Shown here: positions 12,400 through 14,815 of the stretch, piece by piece
How the letters are laid out: each line of letters begins with the position of its first letter
Position numbering within the stretch: position 1 is the stretch's first letter
From: an uncultured Clostridia bacterium
GTDB lineage: Bacteria; Bacillota; Clostridia; Christensenellales; Borkfalkiaceae
Assembly: GCA_945834965.1 (NCBI GenBank)
Contig: CAMAHZ010000009.1
Span: forward strand, 1-14,815
Reading direction: 5' to 3'
DNA: 14,815 bases
The notes under the pieces: generated by a model
Seen by the model: only the letters and a program-made list of their open reading frames with translations
What the model was told of the DNA's origin: nothing
Database searches by the model: none
Position numbers and translations under genes: made by a program

Positions 12400-13737
12400 A
12401 TGAGTAACAACGGTCGCTATATTACCAAAATTAAAAAACTTTTATTGCCTATTGCGGTCTTTGCTTTGATACCCGTATTTTTGCTGTGTGGGTGCAACAC
12501 GGAAGAAAGGGCGTTTAAATGGGTGGAAGGGAAAATTAACGAGCATTACTATTTCCCCCTGCCGGAGGATAGAGAGTACGAAGGCTCCGTAAAAGATTAC
12601 GTAAATAAATATCTCGATATGTACAGCAGCTTTTATACCGCCGAAGAATACAAAAAGGTCGAAGCTACTTCTTCAGGCAGTATGAGCGGTTTGGGCGTTT
12701 CCTACGAATATATTCCCCAAGGCGTGTACCCGGGCGGTCAAAGCGGTCTGTATTTAACCAAAGTCGTGGGCAATTCCCCTGCCTACCACGCAGGCTTGCG
12801 TGCGGGCGAGTTCGTCTACAGCGGAGGTTATAACGGCGAGCTAACTACGTTTGACAGCTATTCTTCGTTTACGCTATTTTTAGATGGTATTCCTAAGGAC
12901 GAAATGTTTGTCCTTAACACAGACAAGGGCGCTTATCAAACGAGAAAAAAGGATTACACGGCAAGCTATTGCTATATGGTGACTAATTCCGCCGAGTGGA
13001 ACGTGACGTACGAAAACAATAGTATGCATATTGTCGAAGAGAGCGGCGGAAAAAGCTGTCTGCCCGACGGTGCGGCGTACCTAAGGCTTGATAAATTCTA
13101 CGGCAACGCCGCGCAGGAGATGGCGGCTTTAATCGAAAAATTCAACGCCGAAGAGTGTACTTCGCTCATTCTCGATTTAAGGCAAAACGGCGGCGGTTAC
13201 GTAGACGTAATGAGCAATATTTCCACTATATATACGGGGCAATTGCAAAATGCAATGCCGTCTGCGGGCGTTGCGCAGTACAAAAACGGCAGTAGGGATT
13301 ACTTTAAACCCACCGTTTCTTTCCCTGCTTCCAAACAGCTGAAGGCAGGCGTAAAGGTAAGCGTGCTTGCAGATAGCGGCTCGGCAAGCGCGTCGGAAGC
13401 GTTAGTAGGCTCGTTGATTTGCAACGGGGTGGTGGACTACTCCGATATCTATATTTCGGATTTCGACGAAGGCTACCTTAGCCTTCACGCCACGGCTAAT
13501 AATTGCCGCACCTACGGCAAGGGCATAATGCAGTCGACGTACCGTCACCCCGTCTACGGCTATGCGATAAAGCTTACCACCGCACTCATATACTGGCCCG
13601 ATAACACGACCACAATTCACGGTACGGGCTTGGGTACGGAAATGGGCTGTAAAACGGTTAAGGCAGGTTGGAGCGTAACCTACGACGACGAGCAACTCTC
13701 TCTCGCCGTACGGCAAATTTACGGACTGTCGGCTTAA
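12400..13737 (+). CDS. S41 (CtpA-like) serine peptidase lipoprotein with PDZ domain
   Basis: This is a 445-aa exported peptidase. The N-terminus has a basic stretch (KIKK), a hydrophobic core and a lipobox-like LCGC with Cys32 as the likely lipidated residue, so it should be anchored on the outer face of the membrane. A PDZ domain (about 95-170) includes SGLGVSY and VVGNSPAYHAGLRAGE. The S41 core follows, with AAYLRLDKFYGN, LILDLRQNGGGY (257-268), the nucleophile region DSGSASASEAL (325-335, Ser330 as nucleophile) and YGKGIMQ with Lys374 as general base. The nucleophile-to-lysine distance is 44 residues, against 25 in the Scenedesmus D1 processing enzyme (Ser372/Lys397), implying a local insertion. 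AGGG lies 9 nt before the ATG. Likely roles are trimming or degrading extracytoplasmic proteins; the substrate is unknown. Confidence 0.9.
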   Translation: MSNNGRYITKIKKLLLPIAVFALIPVFLLCGCNTEERAFKWVEGKINEHYYFPLPEDREYEGSVKDYVNKYLDMYSSFYTAEEYKKVEATSSGSMSGLGVSYEYIPQGVYPGGQSGLYLTKVVGNSPAYHAGLRAGEFVYSGGYNGELTTFDSYSSFTLFLDGIPKDEMFVLNTDKGAYQTRKKDYTASYCYMVTNSAEWNVTYENNSMHIVEESGGKSCLPDGAAYLRLDKFYGNAAQEMAALIEKFNAEECTSLILDLRQNGGGYVDVMSNISTIYTGQLQNAMPSAGVAQYKNGSRDYFKPTVSFPASKQLKAGVKVSVLADSGSASASEALVGSLICNGVVDYSDIYISDFDEGYLSLHATANNCRTYGKGIMQSTYRHPVYGYAIKLTTALIYWPDNTTTIHGTGLGTEMGCKTVKAGWSVTYDDEQLSLAVRQIYGLSA

Positions 13738-13771
13738 TAATTTTAATATTCAAAAACTCAATTCAAAGCTT

Positions 13772-13800
13772 AAAAACGAAGGCGTCAAGTCTTCGTTTTT
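13772..13800. terminator. bidirectional terminator between the peptidase and the 63-aa gene
   Basis: AAAAACGAAG (13772-13781) pairs with CTTCGTTTTT (13791-13800) across a 9-nt loop. T runs exist in both reading directions, so it can end the plus-strand peptidase operon and the minus-strand MinD-like operon that converge here. Confidence 0.8.
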
Positions 13801-13833
13801 CTTTTGTCTTTTATGCGCTAAACCGCATATAGC

Positions 13834-14025
13834 CTATCTCGCCTTCCTGAAATTTCTAACGCGAACGGCGTCGAAAACTATGCAGACGGACAGCCCGTTT
13901 GCCGCAGAGACCACGTCTACCGCATACTTTTCCGCACCTTCAAAATATTCCTTGCAAACAGTCTTTAAATCTTCTATAAACAGCTCCTTTTCGCCGTCTG
14001 TAAAAACCACCTTATCAACAATCAT
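13834..14025 (-). CDS. uncharacterised 63-aa protein coupled to the MinD-like ATPase
   Basis: The family is not recognised. The protein is a small soluble alpha/beta chain with no signal or membrane segment. It has an acidic N-terminal half (TDGEKELFIEDL) and a strand-rich C-terminal half (GLSVCIVFDAVRVRNF) ending in basic residues. Its ATG overlaps the TGA of the upstream MinD-like gene by 4 nt, which argues that it is a real gene translated together with it. A role as a partner or adaptor of the ATPase is inferred only from this coupling. It ends before a bidirectional terminator. Confidence 0.7.
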   Translation of the reverse strand: MIVDKVVFTDGEKELFIEDLKTVCKEYFEGAEKYAVDVVSAANGLSVCIVFDAVRVRNFRKAR

Positions 14026-14750
14026 ATACAGTACCTTATTTTTCGTTTAATTTTGCCTTTGACCCCGTAATATGGCTTAATTACGTCAAAAATCTTCTCG
14101 TTTCCCATAAGCTTTAACGCCAAGGTGTTAAACGCCTTTTTAGTGCTGTTTTTCATCTTTGAAAGGGGTATAAGCAAATCTTCGGGGATAACGCCCAAAA
14201 GCTCGCAACGGGTAAGCGTTGCGTATTCCTGCGGCGTTAAAATCGCCCCGTCGAACACCAGACCGCCGTTGACCTTGTTCACGACGAGCTCAACCTTTTT
14301 AAACCCCTTGTCCTTTAGCGTAGCCGCCGCACGGCTTGCGCTCTTAACGCAGGCGGGGTAGGGTTCGCTCACGAGCATTGCCCTGTTGCAAGCGCCTATT
14401 GCAACTCCGTCGCACAAAATTCTGTCAAAGGTAGGGGCGAGCGAGCTTACCGCATTAAAGATAAATTCCCCGTCGTTGCATCCAAGCGTGGGCAGAATAT
14501 AAAAGTTGGGCGAAAGCGGGTGGTTTATTAACGCCTGCTTGACCCTGCAAGCGCCGCCCAACGCGTCGCCCAAGGTGTAGGAACAAAGGCTGTCGACCTT
14601 GGCAATCTCAAGACCGCTTGCGCATAGGGTATCGCCGTCAACGAAAAGCGTCCGTTCGCCGTTCAAGGCAAGCGCCAACCCCGTCGCCGCGGCGCACGTC
14701 GTCGCCCCCGAACCGCCCTTTGCGCCTGTTACGAATATGACGTCTGACAT
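14022..14750 (-). CDS. MinD/ParA-like ATPase with altered P-loop (Lys16 to Ala)
   Basis: This 242-aa protein has the deviant Walker A ATPase fold of the MinD/ParA/CpaE group. The P-loop reads KGGSGATT (11-18). The signature lysine Lys11 is kept, but the second lysine that contacts the phosphates (Lys16 in MinD) is Ala. Walker A' has VDGD with Asp38 and Asp40, and a Walker B-like DRILCDG ends near Asp114. The VVNKV motif (156-160) matches the base-binding region of the family. The C-terminus is basic (KGKIKRKIRY), which might bind membrane. ATP binding without normal hydrolysis, or no binding, is expected; atypical ATPase domains are known in the pilus protein TadZ. No min, par or pilus gene lies within the window, so the role is open. 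AAGGA lies rather far (about 13 nt) from the ATG. Confidence 0.82.
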   Translation of the reverse strand: MSDVIFVTGAKGGSGATTCAAATGLALALNGERTLFVDGDTLCASGLEIAKVDSLCSYTLGDALGGACRVKQALINHPLSPNFYILPTLGCNDGEFIFNAVSSLAPTFDRILCDGVAIGACNRAMLVSEPYPACVKSASRAAATLKDKGFKKVELVVNKVNGGLVFDGAILTPQEYATLTRCELLGVIPEDLLIPLSKMKNSTKKAFNTLALKLMGNEKIFDVIKPYYGVKGKIKRKIRYCI

Positions 14751-14783
14751 ATGACAAATTTTTCCTTTTCAAACTTCTTTTTG

Positions 14784-14815
14784 ATTATATAATATAGAAA
14801 AATCGAAATTTTGTC
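14784..14815 (-). promoter_or_regulatory. probable promoter of the MinD-like operon, cut by the window edge
   Basis: On the minus strand GACA occurs at the very edge (plus 14812-14815) and could be the end of a TTGACA box. TATTAT follows after 17 nt (plus 14789-14794), and an overlapping TATAAT lies at plus 14784-14789. The -35 cannot be confirmed because the sequence ends. Confidence 0.45.

Noticed and set aside
13812..13829. TATGCG/CGCATA inverted repeat as terminator of the 63-aa gene
   Set aside because: No T tract follows the stem on the minus strand; the hairpin at 13772-13800 is a much better terminator.
1..14815. CRISPR array, tRNA, rRNA, transposase or prophage genes
   Set aside because: No spaced direct repeats, cloverleaf-like segments or recombinase/transposase motifs were seen on either strand.

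Overview
The window looks like chromosomal DNA of an anaerobic Clostridia-type Firmicute. The signs are a double BadF-type activase with an HgdB-like partner, a SigB/SigF-type partner-switching operon, AGGAG ribosome binding sites, TTGACA/TATAAT promoters, and U-tailed hairpin terminators at most convergent junctions. Codon use and the unnamed membrane and MinD-like proteins fit an uncultured gut lineage (Christensenellales-like). That placement is inference.

Layout. (1) Positions 1-1280 are visibly AT-richer than the rest. They hold the end of an interrupted reading frame and two small uncharacterised genes, closed by a terminator at 1246-1280. This looks like an accessory block. (2) Positions 1351-6222 are one operon under a near-consensus promoter: a 973-aa double activase plus DUF2229-type protein, a 422-aa HgdB-like protein that other Clostridia often carry fused to it, and the ribosome-assembly GTPase EngB/YsxC. 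(3) A bidirectional terminator at 6375-6407 separates this from citrate synthase on the minus strand (6423-7799), which has its own promoter and a TTG start. (4) Positions 8075-9813 are a tightly overlapping plus-strand operon: STAS anti-anti-sigma, RsbW-like anti-sigma with a decayed ATP site, SigB/SigF-family sigma, and a second HATPase. It ends in a strong terminator. (5) Positions 9928-11715 (minus) encode a multi-span membrane protein with a long acidic linker and a small C-terminal domain. (6) Divergently, 12037-13737 encode a stand-alone PucR-type helix-turn-helix protein and an S41 (CtpA-like) lipoprotein peptidase. (7) Positions 13834-14750 (minus) encode a MinD/ParA-like ATPase whose P-loop lysine is replaced by alanine, translationally coupled to a 63-aa protein.

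The most system-like part is the four-gene sigma cassette. The anti-sigma in the usual position seems to have lost ATP-binding residues. The extra HATPase downstream of sigma, where B. subtilis has rsbX, keeps its N-box and a G-rich ATP-lid motif. A division of labour, with one protein holding sigma and the other phosphorylating the STAS protein, is a testable hypothesis. No PP2C phosphatase is present in the window. No tRNA, rRNA, CRISPR array or transposase was recognised.
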